64,000 nucleotides of DNA from Corallococcus soli. Lineage in GTDB: Bacteria > Myxococcota > Myxococcia > Myxococcales > Myxococcaceae. Where the stretch lies: the NCBI RefSeq assembly GCF_014930455.1, contig NZ_JAAIYO010000007.1:62001-126000 (forward strand). Direction: 5' to 3'. The notes beneath the pieces were generated by a model. That model had not been told where the DNA came from. It saw only the letters and a list, made by a program, of their open reading frames with translations, and searched no databases. Of the stretch, positions 9,060-18,900 are shown piece after piece (position 1 is the stretch's first letter; each line of letters opens with the position of its first letter). Position numbers and translations under genes: made by a program.

Positions 9060-9266
9060 GGAACCATCCTTCGCGAAGGGGCGCGCTCCGCCCGGGCCCG
9101 TGACTGCCACAAGCCACGCGTCGACACACGCGCGAACGTGAAGGATCCGCGGAGCCCGACGCCGCGCGGGCCCATGGACGGACACCGCGTCACGACCGCG
9201 CCAGGCCCGGGAGCAGGACACCGGAGGAGGGCCCTCCGGCGTCCCAGGGCCCCCGGGAGGCGGTCC

Positions 9267-10970
9267 TCAGGGGGCCGGGGCCACGGTGGGCTTCGGCGTG
9301 GCCGGGACGGCGGCCGGGGCCGGCGCCGCGGGGGCCTGGGGCTTCGGCTCGGGCTTCTCACGCGACTGCAGCCGGGCGCCGTTGTCGGCGGCGATGCGGC
9401 GGTACCACGCGTCCTGGTAGCGGGGGTGGTTCACCTTGCCCGTCCCGTCCCGCACGTTGCCGTCGATGTACTTCACGAGCAGCTGCTCGCCCAGCTTGCG
9501 CCAGCGCGCGTGCACCTTGTCGCCCTGCTGGAGCGAGTACTCCGTGAGGTACTGGCGGGCCTGCTCCGGCGTGCGCTTGTAGAGCACCTGCGCGATGCTC
9601 TCCACATGGGCCTGGTCCGCGAGGAACTGGCCCTCCAGCTCGCCCTGGGCCTTCTGCACGTCGACGATCATGTCGCTCCAGCGTCCGTAGGCCTGGTTCG
9701 ACACCCAGTTGAAGACCCAGAAGGAGGAGTCCCAGGAGAAGTCGCCGCGGCTGGCCACGCCCTGGGAGAAGTTCTTCGGCACCTGCCGGATGCCCGCGTA
9801 CATGGGCGTGTAGACGGTGGTGTACGTGTCATCCACGCCGAACCAGAGCACGCCGCCGATGGCGTTGGGCAGCGACGCGCGCATCTGCGCGACGAAGGAG
9901 AAGCCCGTCTGCTGCGTGGAGATGGCGCGCTCGTGGACGTAGTGCTTGCCGTCCACGTCCCACGTCATGGGCCGCCAGCGGTAGGGCGCCGCGTAGGGCC
10001 CCGCGCCCACGTCCTTGGACATGTCCAGCGGCGTGCCCTCGAAGTGGTCGCGCATGAGCGCCATCGTGTCCTGCACGGACACCTTCTTGTCCGGCTTCAC
10101 CCACAGGGGCAGGCGCTTGTTCAGGTCCGTGCCCTCCGCGTACTCCAGGCCCAGCTTCAGCGACGGGGCCGCGCGGCGGAAGATGCTCCACACGCGCCCT
10201 TCGGAGAAGCGCTGCCCGCCGAAGTCCAGCGGGTGGTACGTGTCCGCGAAGCTGAAGTCCTTGTCGGCGCCCGAGTACCAGCCCTTCGAGCGCGCGAAGG
10301 TGATGACGTCCGGCGAGTACAGCGTGGTGCTGGAGTCGTTGAGCGGGAACTGGCGGATGCGCGCCTGGTTGGCGTGCGCGGAGATGACGCCGTCGGGGAG
10401 CTTGCGGGCCACCCACACCGCGCCCTTCTGGCCTGCGCCCTTGCCAATCATCTCCAGCAGCCACGCCTCCTTCGGGTCCGCGATGGAGAACGTCTCCCCG
10501 GTGGAGGCATAGCCGTACTCCGCCACCAGGTCCGTCATCACCTGGATGGCCTCACGCGCCGTCTTCGCGCGCTCCAGCGCCACGTAGATGAGCGAGCCGT
10601 AGTCGATGATGCCCGCGGGCCCCTCCAGCTCCTTGCGGCCCGTGAAGGTGGACTCGCTGATGGAGAGCTGGTGCTCGTTCATGTTGCCCACCACGGAGTA
10701 CGTGGCGGGCAGCTCCTTGATGCGCCCCAGGAACTTGCCGGTGTCCCACTCCACGATGTCGCGCTGCGCGCCGGCCGCGTGACGGCGCGCGGGCGTGTAG
10801 TACAGCTCGCCGTACAGTTCGTGCGCGTCCGCCGAGTAGGTGATGAACGTGGAGCCGTCCGTCGTGGCGCCCTTCGTCACGAGCATGCTGGTGCATGCGT
10901 CCGCGACGGGGGCGACGAGCGCCGCCGTGAGCGGCAGCGCGGTGAACAGGGTCGAGGCAAATCGGTTCAT
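9267..10970 (-). CDS. Exported peptidase family C69 (dipeptidase)
   Basis: 567 residues. A signal peptide (MNRFASTLFTALPLTAALVAPVADA) ends exactly before Cys26 in ACTSMLVTKGATTDGST. In family C69/U34 this Cys becomes the N-terminal nucleophile after removal of the leader, as in other Ntn hydrolases, so export and activation could be the same cut. Middle motifs such as WLLEMIGKGAG, HANQARIR and FSWDSSFWVFNWVSN fit the family. The last 50 residues are a Pro/Ala-rich tail. A TAGATT hexamer lies only 8 nt before the ATG, which suggests a leaderless message. Confidence 0.88.
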   Translation of the reverse strand: MNRFASTLFTALPLTAALVAPVADACTSMLVTKGATTDGSTFITYSADAHELYGELYYTPARRHAAGAQRDIVEWDTGKFLGRIKELPATYSVVGNMNEHQLSISESTFTGRKELEGPAGIIDYGSLIYVALERAKTAREAIQVMTDLVAEYGYASTGETFSIADPKEAWLLEMIGKGAGQKGAVWVARKLPDGVISAHANQARIRQFPLNDSSTTLYSPDVITFARSKGWYSGADKDFSFADTYHPLDFGGQRFSEGRVWSIFRRAAPSLKLGLEYAEGTDLNKRLPLWVKPDKKVSVQDTMALMRDHFEGTPLDMSKDVGAGPYAAPYRWRPMTWDVDGKHYVHERAISTQQTGFSFVAQMRASLPNAIGGVLWFGVDDTYTTVYTPMYAGIRQVPKNFSQGVASRGDFSWDSSFWVFNWVSNQAYGRWSDMIVDVQKAQGELEGQFLADQAHVESIAQVLYKRTPEQARQYLTEYSLQQGDKVHARWRKLGEQLLVKYIDGNVRDGTGKVNHPRYQDAWYRRIAADNGARLQSREKPEPKPQAPAAPAPAAVPATPKPTVAPAP

Positions 10971-11076
10971 GGCGGCGCAATCTAGCAGGACTGCCGCCCG
11001 CTGCCCGCCCAGGCAGGTTGCCCGACCGGGAGGCGCCCGGGCCGGGGCCCGGGCGTGGGGCTCGCCGCCGTGCGGC

Positions 11077-11104
11077 ATGCACGGGGCCCATGGACGCCGT
11101 GCAT
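11077..11104. promoter_or_regulatory. Inverted repeat with 8-bp arms
   Basis: ATGCACGG and CCGTGCAT are separated by 12 nt. The element lies between the divergent C69 peptidase start (10970) and the small membrane protein (11213), so it could serve either as an operator. There is no further support. Confidence 0.25.
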
Positions 11105-11212
11105 CTCACTACTGCCCGCCCCGCGCGCTGGATGGCACCCGGGGTACGGGGACGCTAGGGTTGCCTCCGCGGTCCCCTGCGCACTTCCGCCCTGGGAACC
11201 CTGGAGGAAGCC

Positions 11213-11374
11213 GTGACGGAGATCGTGGTGGGCCTGGTCGTCTTCTTCGTCCTCACGGTCGTCCTGGGCCCGGCGCTGTGGAGCTCCCGCATCTGGTGGA
11301 GCAAGGCGGACCGGGAGAACGTGCGGGACAAGCACGGCCGCCCCCGCAAGGACGCGGAGGACGGCCGGCCGTAG
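11213..11374 (+). CDS. Small single-span membrane protein (53 residues)
   Basis: A GTG start with GGAGGA 5 nt upstream opens a 53-residue frame: MTEIVVGLVVFFVLTVVLGP is one hydrophobic helix, followed by a WWSKADREN segment and a charged tail ending RPRKDAEDGRP. The strong ribosome-binding site and the clean amphipathic layout argue for a real gene. Function is unknown. It converges on acs, with 18 bp between the stops. Confidence 0.6.
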   Translation: MTEIVVGLVVFFVLTVVLGPALWSSRIWWSKADRENVRDKHGRPRKDAEDGRP

Positions 11375-11392
11375 GCAGGGCCCGCCGGACCT

Positions 11393-13345
11393 CTACTCGT
11401 CGTTCTGACCGAGGGCGGCCAGCACGTTGAGGTCCTCCAGCGTGGTGGTGTCCTGCGTGGACTTCTTGCCCGCGGCCACGTCGCGCAGCAGCCGGCGCAT
11501 GATCTTCCCCGAGCGCGTCTTGGGGAGGCCTTCCGCGAAGCGGATCTCATCCGGCCGCGCGATGGCGCCAATCTCCTTGCCCACGTGCGTGGCCAGCTCC
11601 TTCTTGAGCGCGTCCGACGGGGCGTTGCCCTGCTTGAGCGTCACGAAGGCGACCAGCGCGGTGCCCTTCAGGTCGTCCGGGCGTCCCACCACGGCGGCCT
11701 CGGACACCTTCGCGTGCGCCACGAGCGCGCTCTCCACCTCCGCGGTGCCCAGGCGGTGGCCGGCCACGTTCACCACGTCGTCCACGCGGCCCATCAGCCA
11801 GATGTAGCCGTCCGCGTCCGTGCGCGCGCCGTCGCCGGTGAAGTACATGCCGGGCAGTTCGCTGAAGTACGTGCTCACGTACCGCTCCGGGTCCCCGTAC
11901 ACGGTGCGCAGCATGGACGGCCAGGGCTTCGTCACGAACAGCAGGCCGCCCTGCCCCTTCGGCACCCGGTTGCCGTCGCGGTCCAATATCTCCGCGTGGA
12001 TGCCGGGCAGCGGGAAGGTGGCGGAGCCCGGCTTGGTGGGCGTGGCCCCGGGCAGGGGGGAGATCATGATGCTGCCCGTCTCCGTCTGCCACCAGGTGTC
12101 CACGACGGGGCAGCGTCCGCCGCCGATGACGTCGCGGTACCACATCCACGCCTCGGGGTTGATGGGCTCCCCCACGCTGCCCAGCAGGCGCAGCGAGGAC
12201 AGGTCGTGCTGCTTCACCGGCCCGTCCCCCAGGCGCATGAAGGCGCGGATGGCGGTGGGCGCGGTGTAGAGGATGGTGGCCTTGTAGCGCTCGATGATGT
12301 CCCAGAAGCGATCCGGCCCCGGCTGCGTGGGCGCGCCTTCATAGAGCACCGTGGTGACGCCGTTCATCAGCGGGCCGTAGACGACGTACGTGTGGCCCGT
12401 CACCCAGCCCACGTCCGCGGTGCACCAGTAGACGTCGTCCTCGCGCAGGTCGAACACCCAGCGCGTGGTGAGCGACGCGTTCAGCGCATAGCCCGCCGTG
12501 GTGTGCAGCACGCCCTTGGGCTTCCCGGTGGAGCCGGACGTGTAGAGGATGAACAGCGGGTGTTCGCTCTCCACCCACTCCGGCTCGCAGGTGTCCGGCT
12601 GGCCCCTCACCAGCGTGTCCCACGCCATGTACTTCGGGCCCTCGGGGAGCTTCCCGTCGCCAGTGCGCGTGAGCACGACGACCTTCTCGATGCTGGGGGC
12701 GTTCGGGAGCGCGGCCTCCACGTTCTTCATCAGCGGCACCACGGCGCCCTTGCGCCAGCCGCCGTCCGCGGTGAGCAGCACCTTCGCGCCCATGTCCTTC
12801 ATGCGCTCCTGGAGCGCCTCCGAGGAGAAGCCGCCGAACACCACGGAGTGCACCGCGCCCACGCGCGCGCACGCCAGCATGGCGACGGCCGCCTCCGGCA
12901 CCATGGGCAGGTAGATGCCCACGCGGTCGCCCTTCTTCACGCCCAGGGACTTGAGGCCGTTGGCCAATTGGTTCACCTGCCGGGACAGCTCTCCGTAGGT
13001 GACGCTCCGGCGGTCGCCGGGCTCTCCCTCGAAGAGGATGGCGGGCTTGTCCTGGAGCTTCGGCAGGTGCCGGTCCAGGCAGTTGTAGGCGAGGTTGGTC
13101 CTCCCCTCGATGAACCAGCGCGCGTGGGGCGGCTTCCACTCCAGCACCGTCTGGAAGGGCTCCTTCCAGAAGAGCTCCTCGCGGGCCCGGTCTCCCCAGT
13201 ACTTCTGCGGGTCCTTCTCCGCTTCGTCCCACAGCCGCTGGTAGTCCTGCATGCTGCGGATGTGGGCCCGCCGGGAGAAGTCCTCGGGGGGTGCGAAGAC
13301 GCGGGACTCGTTCAGGACCGAGTCGATTGCCTGCGTGTCTGCCAT
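11393..13345 (-). CDS. acs: Acetyl-CoA synthetase
   Basis: 650 residues, the usual length. It activates acetate to acetyl-CoA through acetyl-AMP. Visible motifs: the P-loop-like [18 protein letters not shown], the [12 protein letters not shown] motif, [20 protein letters not shown], and the C-terminal [17 protein letters not shown] whose last Lys is the acetylation-controlled catalytic residue in the family. ATG 13345 is preceded by GGAGGGA at 5 nt. The lipoprotein gene upstream on the same strand ends 61 bp before it. Confidence 0.96.
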   Translation of the reverse strand: MADTQAIDSVLNESRVFAPPEDFSRRAHIRSMQDYQRLWDEAEKDPQKYWGDRAREELFWKEPFQTVLEWKPPHARWFIEGRTNLAYNCLDRHLPKLQDKPAILFEGEPGDRRSVTYGELSRQVNQLANGLKSLGVKKGDRVGIYLPMVPEAAVAMLACARVGAVHSVVFGGFSSEALQERMKDMGAKVLLTADGGWRKGAVVPLMKNVEAALPNAPSIEKVVVLTRTGDGKLPEGPKYMAWDTLVRGQPDTCEPEWVESEHPLFILYTSGSTGKPKGVLHTTAGYALNASLTTRWVFDLREDDVYWCTADVGWVTGHTYVVYGPLMNGVTTVLYEGAPTQPGPDRFWDIIERYKATILYTAPTAIRAFMRLGDGPVKQHDLSSLRLLGSVGEPINPEAWMWYRDVIGGGRCPVVDTWWQTETGSIMISPLPGATPTKPGSATFPLPGIHAEILDRDGNRVPKGQGGLLFVTKPWPSMLRTVYGDPERYVSTYFSELPGMYFTGDGARTDADGYIWLMGRVDDVVNVAGHRLGTAEVESALVAHAKVSEAAVVGRPDDLKGTALVAFVTLKQGNAPSDALKKELATHVGKEIGAIARPDEIRFAEGLPKTRSGKIMRRLLRDVAAGKKSTQDTTTLEDLNVLAALGQNDE

Positions 13346-13406
13346 GGGCGTCCCTCCACTGCGCGTGGGAACAGCCCTCCTGTTGTAGGGGCCCGGCCCC
13401 CGAGTC

Positions 13407-13904
13407 TCAAGGCGACTCTTCGCAGCGGGTGTTGCCCTGAACGCCTTCGAAGCGGACCCACAGCTCGCAGTTGCAGCGCGCGACGCCGTTGGAGTCGTAG
13501 GCGAGCCGCAGTTGACCATTGAACTGCGTCGGGCACTGGGTCGTGGCGTCCAGGTGCAGGCGGACCTGATCGAGCAGGCACTCCTCGCCGGTCGTCGTGG
13601 TGCTCACGTTGGCCACGCTGCCGTCGGCGGTGAACGCCTCGCCGTCCTCCAGGAAGTAGCCGAGCAGCTGCATGTCCTGCACGCCGAAGTCCGCGCGCAC
13701 GACGCGGCCTGAAATCTGGAGGCTCAACTGGAACGCGCCGACCACCTCTGGCAGCAGGTTGCACTCGTCGCGCAGCACCTCCACGGGGGTCAGCGTGTAT
13801 TCGCCCTGGTTCTGGCTGTACGGCAGGCAGCCCGCCAGGGAAGGGGCCGTGAGCGCGAGGGCAGCGAGGCAGAGGCGTCGGAGGGTAGACACGGCACGCA
13901 CCAT
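13407..13904 (-). CDS. Lipoprotein of unknown function
   Basis: 165 residues. An N-terminal signal with the lipobox LAGC (Cys26) marks it as a lipoprotein. The mature part has five further cysteines, including a CNCEL pair near the end, and reads as a beta-rich domain ([18 protein letters not shown]). No family is recognised. It diverges from the NUDIX gene and runs toward acs. Confidence 0.75.
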   Translation of the reverse strand: MVRAVSTLRRLCLAALALTAPSLAGCLPYSQNQGEYTLTPVEVLRDECNLLPEVVGAFQLSLQISGRVVRADFGVQDMQLLGYFLEDGEAFTADGSVANVSTTTTGEECLLDQVRLHLDATTQCPTQFNGQLRLAYDSNGVARCNCELWVRFEGVQGNTRCEESP

Positions 13905-13950
13905 CGCCCACGAGAGGCATCCGAAGCGGGCGCTCGGGTAGGGGCGAGGG

Positions 13951-13956
13951 TAGAGT
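13951..13956 (+). promoter_or_regulatory. TAGAGT -10-like hexamer close to a start codon
   Basis: TAGAGT ends 8 nt before the NUDIX ATG. The same hexamer precedes the starts at 30869 and 37905. No -35 is recognisable. If it is a -10, transcription would start at or next to the A of the ATG. Confidence 0.4.
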
Positions 13957-13964
13957 GCGACGCC

Positions 13965-14387
13965 ATGCCCGAATACCGCAACCCCAAACCCACCGTGGAC
14001 TGCATCATCGAGTTGTCAGGCGAGCGCATCGTGCTCATCCGCCGCGCGAATCCCCCCGTGGGCTGGGCGCTGCCGGGCGGTTTCGTGGATGAGGGCGAGC
14101 CGCTGGACAAGGCGGCCATCCGCGAGGCCAAGGAGGAGACGGGGCTGGACGTGACGCTGGAGGAGCAGTTCTTCAGCTATTCGGATCCGAAGCGCGACCC
14201 CCGGCTGCACACCATCTCCACGGTGTTCATCGCGAAAGCGACGGGCGAGCCGGTGGGCGCGGACGACGCGGCGGAGGCGAAGACCTTCACGCTGGACGCG
14301 CTGCCCAGGGACCTCTGCTTCGACCACGGCACCATCCTGTCCGACTACCTGACGTACAAGCGCACCGGGAAGCGCCGCAAGCTGTAG
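13965..14387 (+). CDS. NUDIX hydrolase
   Basis: 140 residues. The complete Nudix box runs from G39 to L61 ([20 protein letters not shown], then TGL) and matches GX5EX7REUXEEXGU. Family members cleave nucleoside diphosphates linked to another group; the short length and the [13 protein letters not shown] context resemble ADP-ribose pyrophosphatases, but the substrate is not determined. It is followed after 15 bp by the M50 protease gene and probably shares its transcript. Confidence 0.9.
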   Translation: MPEYRNPKPTVDCIIELSGERIVLIRRANPPVGWALPGGFVDEGEPLDKAAIREAKEETGLDVTLEEQFFSYSDPKRDPRLHTISTVFIAKATGEPVGADDAAEAKTFTLDALPRDLCFDHGTILSDYLTYKRTGKRRKL

Positions 14388-14402
14388 TCCGCCGGGGTCC
14401 GG

Positions 14403-15803
14403 ATGCACTACCTCTTCGTCCTGCTCGCCCTCGGGGCGCTGCTCATCGTGCATGAGCTGGGGCACCTGCTGGCCGCGCGCCTGCTGGGCGTGCGCGTGCC
14501 GCGCTTCACCGTGGGCTTCGGGCCGCCCCTGCTGTCGTTCCGGCTGGGGGGCACGCAGTTCGTGCTGGGGGCGATTCCCCTGGGCGCGTCCGCGGACCTG
14601 CGGGGCATGAACCCGCACCGCGCCGGGGAAGAGGACACGACGGGGTTCGGCACGCTGGGGCCGCTCAAGCGGATGGCCATCATCCTGGCGGGGCCGGTGG
14701 CGAACTACGCGGTGGCGATGGGGCTGCTGTTCGCGCTGTATTCGTCGGGCACGCACGTGGTGGTGCCGCTGACGGTGGGCACGGTGGTGCCGGGCTCGGA
14801 GGCGGCGCGAGCGCAGCTGCTGCCGGGGGACCGGCTGCTGCGCGTGGACGGCAAGCCGCTGGAGAAATGGTCGGACTTCGTCGCGCGGGTCGCGGACGGC
14901 GTGGGCCGCGAGCTGGAGCTGGCGGTGGAGCGACACGGCGAGCCGCGCACGGTGAAGGTGCGGCCCCGTGGGGATGAGCGGGGCACGGGGCGCATCGGCG
15001 TGAGCCAGCAGTACGTGTTCCGCACGCACGCGCCCGGCGAGGCGCTGCGTCAGTCGTTCGTGCACACGGGGCGGGTGGCCTCCGAGGCGCTGTCCACGCT
15101 GGTGGCGCTGGTGCGGGGCCCGGACGTCGCGGGCCGGGCCGGGCCGGGCGCGCTGATGCGCCAGGAGTCCTCCGACGTCGCGTCGTCCACCGCGTCGGGG
15201 CTGGATGCGCTGGTGCGCGCGATGGTGGCGGCGTCGGTGGCGCTGGCGCTGCTGACGATGGTGCCGGTGCCGGGGCTGGATGGTGGCCGGGTGCTGCTGC
15301 TCGCCGTCGAGGCGGTGAGCGGCCGGCGCATCCCGCCGCGCGTGGAGACGGTCGCGCAGACGGCCGGGTTCCTCTTCCTGTCGATTGGAATCGTGGCCAC
15401 GGCGGGCGCGGAGATCCGCCGCGCGCTGCCTGCCCCGTTGGAGTCCCGTGCCGGTCCGGGCGGCACGGCGGCGCCCACGCCTCCTGCGGTGGCGGGCGGC
15501 AAGCCTGCTCCGGCGGCTTCAACGCCTCCTGCGGTGATGGGCGGAAAGCCTGCGCCTGTCCCGGTGGTGTCCACGCCTCCAGTGGTGGCGGGCGGCAAGC
15601 CCGCGACCGTCCCAGCGGCGTCCACGGCTCCTGTGCCTGCTCCGGCAGCTGCAACGTCTACCGCAGGGTCGAACGGCAAACCGGGGTCCGCGACCGCACC
15701 ACCTCCTGCATCCGCGTCCACCACACCGGCTGCGACGCAGGACGCGGGAACCCCCTCCTCTGGTCAGCCACCGGCGCGCGTCGTGACGCCGGCCCCTCCC
15801 TGA
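14403..15803 (+). CDS. Site-2-type (M50) membrane metalloprotease with repetitive tail
   Basis: 466 residues. The zinc motif HELGH (17-21) lies in the first membrane span and the second M50 motif is in VPVPGLDGGRVLLLAVEAV. Between them is a PDZ-like domain (GSEAARAQLLPGDRLLRVDG). The last ~115 residues are low-complexity, with several degenerate copies of a PP-V-GGKPA-ST unit, and are not part of the M50 family. Such proteases cut membrane-bound substrates, often anti-sigma factors. This is a second M50 enzyme besides RseP at 27394-29025. Confidence 0.85.
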   Translation: MHYLFVLLALGALLIVHELGHLLAARLLGVRVPRFTVGFGPPLLSFRLGGTQFVLGAIPLGASADLRGMNPHRAGEEDTTGFGTLGPLKRMAIILAGPVANYAVAMGLLFALYSSGTHVVVPLTVGTVVPGSEAARAQLLPGDRLLRVDGKPLEKWSDFVARVADGVGRELELAVERHGEPRTVKVRPRGDERGTGRIGVSQQYVFRTHAPGEALRQSFVHTGRVASEALSTLVALVRGPDVAGRAGPGALMRQESSDVASSTASGLDALVRAMVAASVALALLTMVPVPGLDGGRVLLLAVEAVSGRRIPPRVETVAQTAGFLFLSIGIVATAGAEIRRALPAPLESRAGPGGTAAPTPPAVAGGKPAPAASTPPAVMGGKPAPVPVVSTPPVVAGGKPATVPAASTAPVPAPAAATSTAGSNGKPGSATAPPPASASTTPAATQDAGTPSSGQPPARVVTPAPP

Positions 15804-15973
15804 GACGACCGGCGCGGTAGAGCGCCTGCTCCTTCGTCCTGCGTGCGGCGCACGGAGCGCCTGCCGCCCGGGCAGATCTGCGCGGTCGCGCGCATCGCCC
15901 TCGATTGCAGTAGCCCCCCGCGCGCCACTAGAAGCCGGGCTCTCACCCGCTTCGGCTCCCCCCAGAGAACCGC

Positions 15974-18900
15974 ATGCCCCTGCCCCTGCCCCTGTCCCCC
16001 ACCCCTTCCGACGAACGTCACTTCGCGGGCGGGGGTGAGATGGGGGCACTGGTGCGTTCGCTGGACTGGGCCCAGACGCCGCTGGGTCCGTCGCGCGACT
16101 GGCCCGTCAGCTTGAAGACGATGGTGGGCGTGGTGCTCAACAACCGGTTCCCCATGCTCATGTGGTGGGGCCCGGAGATGATCCAGGTCTACAACGACGC
16201 CTACCGTCCGGTGCTCGGCCACAAGCACCCTGGCTCCCTCGGCGCTCCTGGCGAAGCGGTGTGGAAGGAGATCTGGAACGTCATCGGCCCCATGGCGAGG
16301 GGCGTGCTCGAAGGCGCGCCCGCGACGTGGAGCGAAAACCTGCCCCTGTTCATCAACAGCCGCGGGTTCATCGAGGAGACGTTCCACACGTTCTCGTACA
16401 GCCCCGTTCCCGACGAACAGGGCAGCGTGGGCGGCGTGCTCGTCACCGTGCGAGAGACCACCGAGGAGGTGCAGCACGACCGGCAGCTGCGCATGCTGCG
16501 CGACCTGGCGGCCCGCACCGCTGACGCCCGCTCTGCCGAGCAGGCCGCGCAGGTCGTGGTGGACGTGCTCGCGGGCAACGACCTGGACCTGCCCTTCACC
16601 CTGCTCTACCTGCTGGAGCAGGACGGAAACACCGCCCGGCGCGTGGGCAGCGCCGCGCTGTCGGAGGCCACGCTCGCCGCGCGGCCGCTCCAGCAGCGCC
16701 TGAGCGACGAGCGGGACACCGACTGGCCCTTCGCCGAAGCCGCCCGCACGGGCGAAGCGGTCGTCGTGGGGGACCTGTCGCGGCGCCTCATTGAGCTGCC
16801 CGGAGGCCGCTGGAACACCCCGCCCCCGCTCGCGGTGGTGCGCGCGCTGACGCGGCCGGGACAGGCGCGCCCCCTGGGCTTCCTCGTCGGCGGCGTGAGC
16901 CCCCGCCGCCAGCTCGACGCGCGCTACCACACGTTCTTCCAGCTCACCGCGGAGCAGGTCGCGTCCACGCTCGCCAACGCGCGCGCCTACGAGGAGGAGC
17001 GCCAGCGCGCGGAGGCGCTCGCCGCGTTGGATCGCGCGAAGACGGCCTTCTTCAGCAACATCAGCCACGAGCTGCGCACGCCGCTCACGCTGCTCTTGGG
17101 GCCCACCGAGGACGCGCTCGCCACCCCCGAGCGCACGCTCCAGGGTGAAGCGCTGGAGACGGTGCACCGCAACGCCGTGCGCCTGCGCAAGCTGGTCAAC
17201 ACGCTGCTGGACTTCGCGCGCATCGAAGCCGGCCGCGTGCAGGCCGCGTATGAGCCCACCGACCTCTCCACCCTGACCGCCGGGCTCGCCAGCGCCTTCC
17301 GCTCCGCCATCGAGCGCGCGGGGCTGGTGTTCGACGTCGACTGTCCTCCCCTGCCGGAGCCGGCCTGGGTGGACCACGAGATGTGGGAGAAGATCGTCCT
17401 CAACCTGCTGTCCAACGCGCTGAAGTTCACCTTCACGGGCAGCATCACCGTGGCGCAGGGGTGGCACGACGGACACGCCGAGCTGCGCGTCACCGACACC
17501 GGCACCGGCATCCCCGAGCACGAGCTGCCCCGGCTGTTCGAGCGCTTCCACCGCATCCAGAACGCGCGCTCCCGCTCCCACGAGGGCTCCGGCATCGGGC
17601 TGGCGCTGGTGCACGAGCTGGTGCGGCTGCACGGGGGCACCCTCGGCGTGCGCAGCGAGGTGGACCGGGGCACGACGTTCACCGTGCGCATCCCCGCGGG
17701 CTTCGGGCACCTGCCGAAGGAGCAGGTGACGTCCGCGCGGCACCACCGCGCCCCCCTGACGGGCGCGAACCCCTACGTGCGCGACGCCCTGGGCTGGCTG
17801 CCCGGAAGCCCCCCCGCGCTCGGGCAGGACGGCGAGCCCACGCGGCACGTCGACACCGCCGCGCTGGGCGCGCTGGGCCGCTCGCGCATCCTGCTGGTGG
17901 ACGACAACGCCGACATGCGCGACTACGTGGGCCGGCTGCTCGGCGTCACCTGGACGGTGGAGGCGGTGGCGGACGGCGAGGCCGCGCTCCAGGCCGCGCT
18001 CGCCCGGCCCCCGGACCTGATCATCACCGACGTGATGATGCCGCGCCTGGACGGCTTCGGGCTGCTCCAGGCCCTGCGCGCCGACGAGCGCACCCGGCAC
18101 GTGCCCGTCATCCTGCTGTCCGCGCGCGCGGGCGAGGAGGCCCAGGAGGAGGGCCTCAACGCGGGCGCGGATGACTACCTGGTGAAGCCCTTCTCCACCC
18201 GGGAGCTGCTCGCGCGCGTCACCGCCCAGCTCACGCGCTCGCGGCTGCGCGCGCTGGAGGCCGCGCACGGCGAGCGGCTGGCGCGCATCTTCCAGCACGC
18301 CCCCGTGGGCATCGCCATCCTGCGCGGCCCGACGCACGTCTACGAGTTCGCCAACCAGAACTACCTGCGGCTCATCGCCCACCGCGACGTGATGGGCAAG
18401 GGCATCCGCGAGGCGCTCCCGGACCTGGCCCACCAGGGCATCTACGAGCTGCTGGACGGCGTCTACACCACGGGCGAGCCCTTCATCGGCCGCTCCGTGC
18501 GCATCGTCTTCCACCACGCTCCGGAGCAGGCGCAGGAGGTCTTCTTCGACTTCGTCTACCAGCCCATGAGCGACGCGCAGGGGCAGGTGGAGGCCATCAT
18601 CGTGGTGGTCTTCGACGTGACGGAGCTGGCCACCGCGCGGCGTGAGGCGGAGTCCGCCAACCGCGCCAAGGACGAGTTCCTCGCGATGCTGGGCCACGAG
18701 CTGAGAAACCCCCTGGCCCCCATCCTCACCGCGCTCCAGCTCATGCGCCTGCGGGGCGACACCGCCGCGGAGCGCGAGCGCACCCTCATCGAGCGGCAGG
18801 TGACGCACCTGGTGCGGATGGTGGACGACCTGCTGGACGTCAGCCGCGTCACCCGGGGCAAGGTCTCCCTCAAGCGCGAGCGCATCACGCTCACCGAAGT

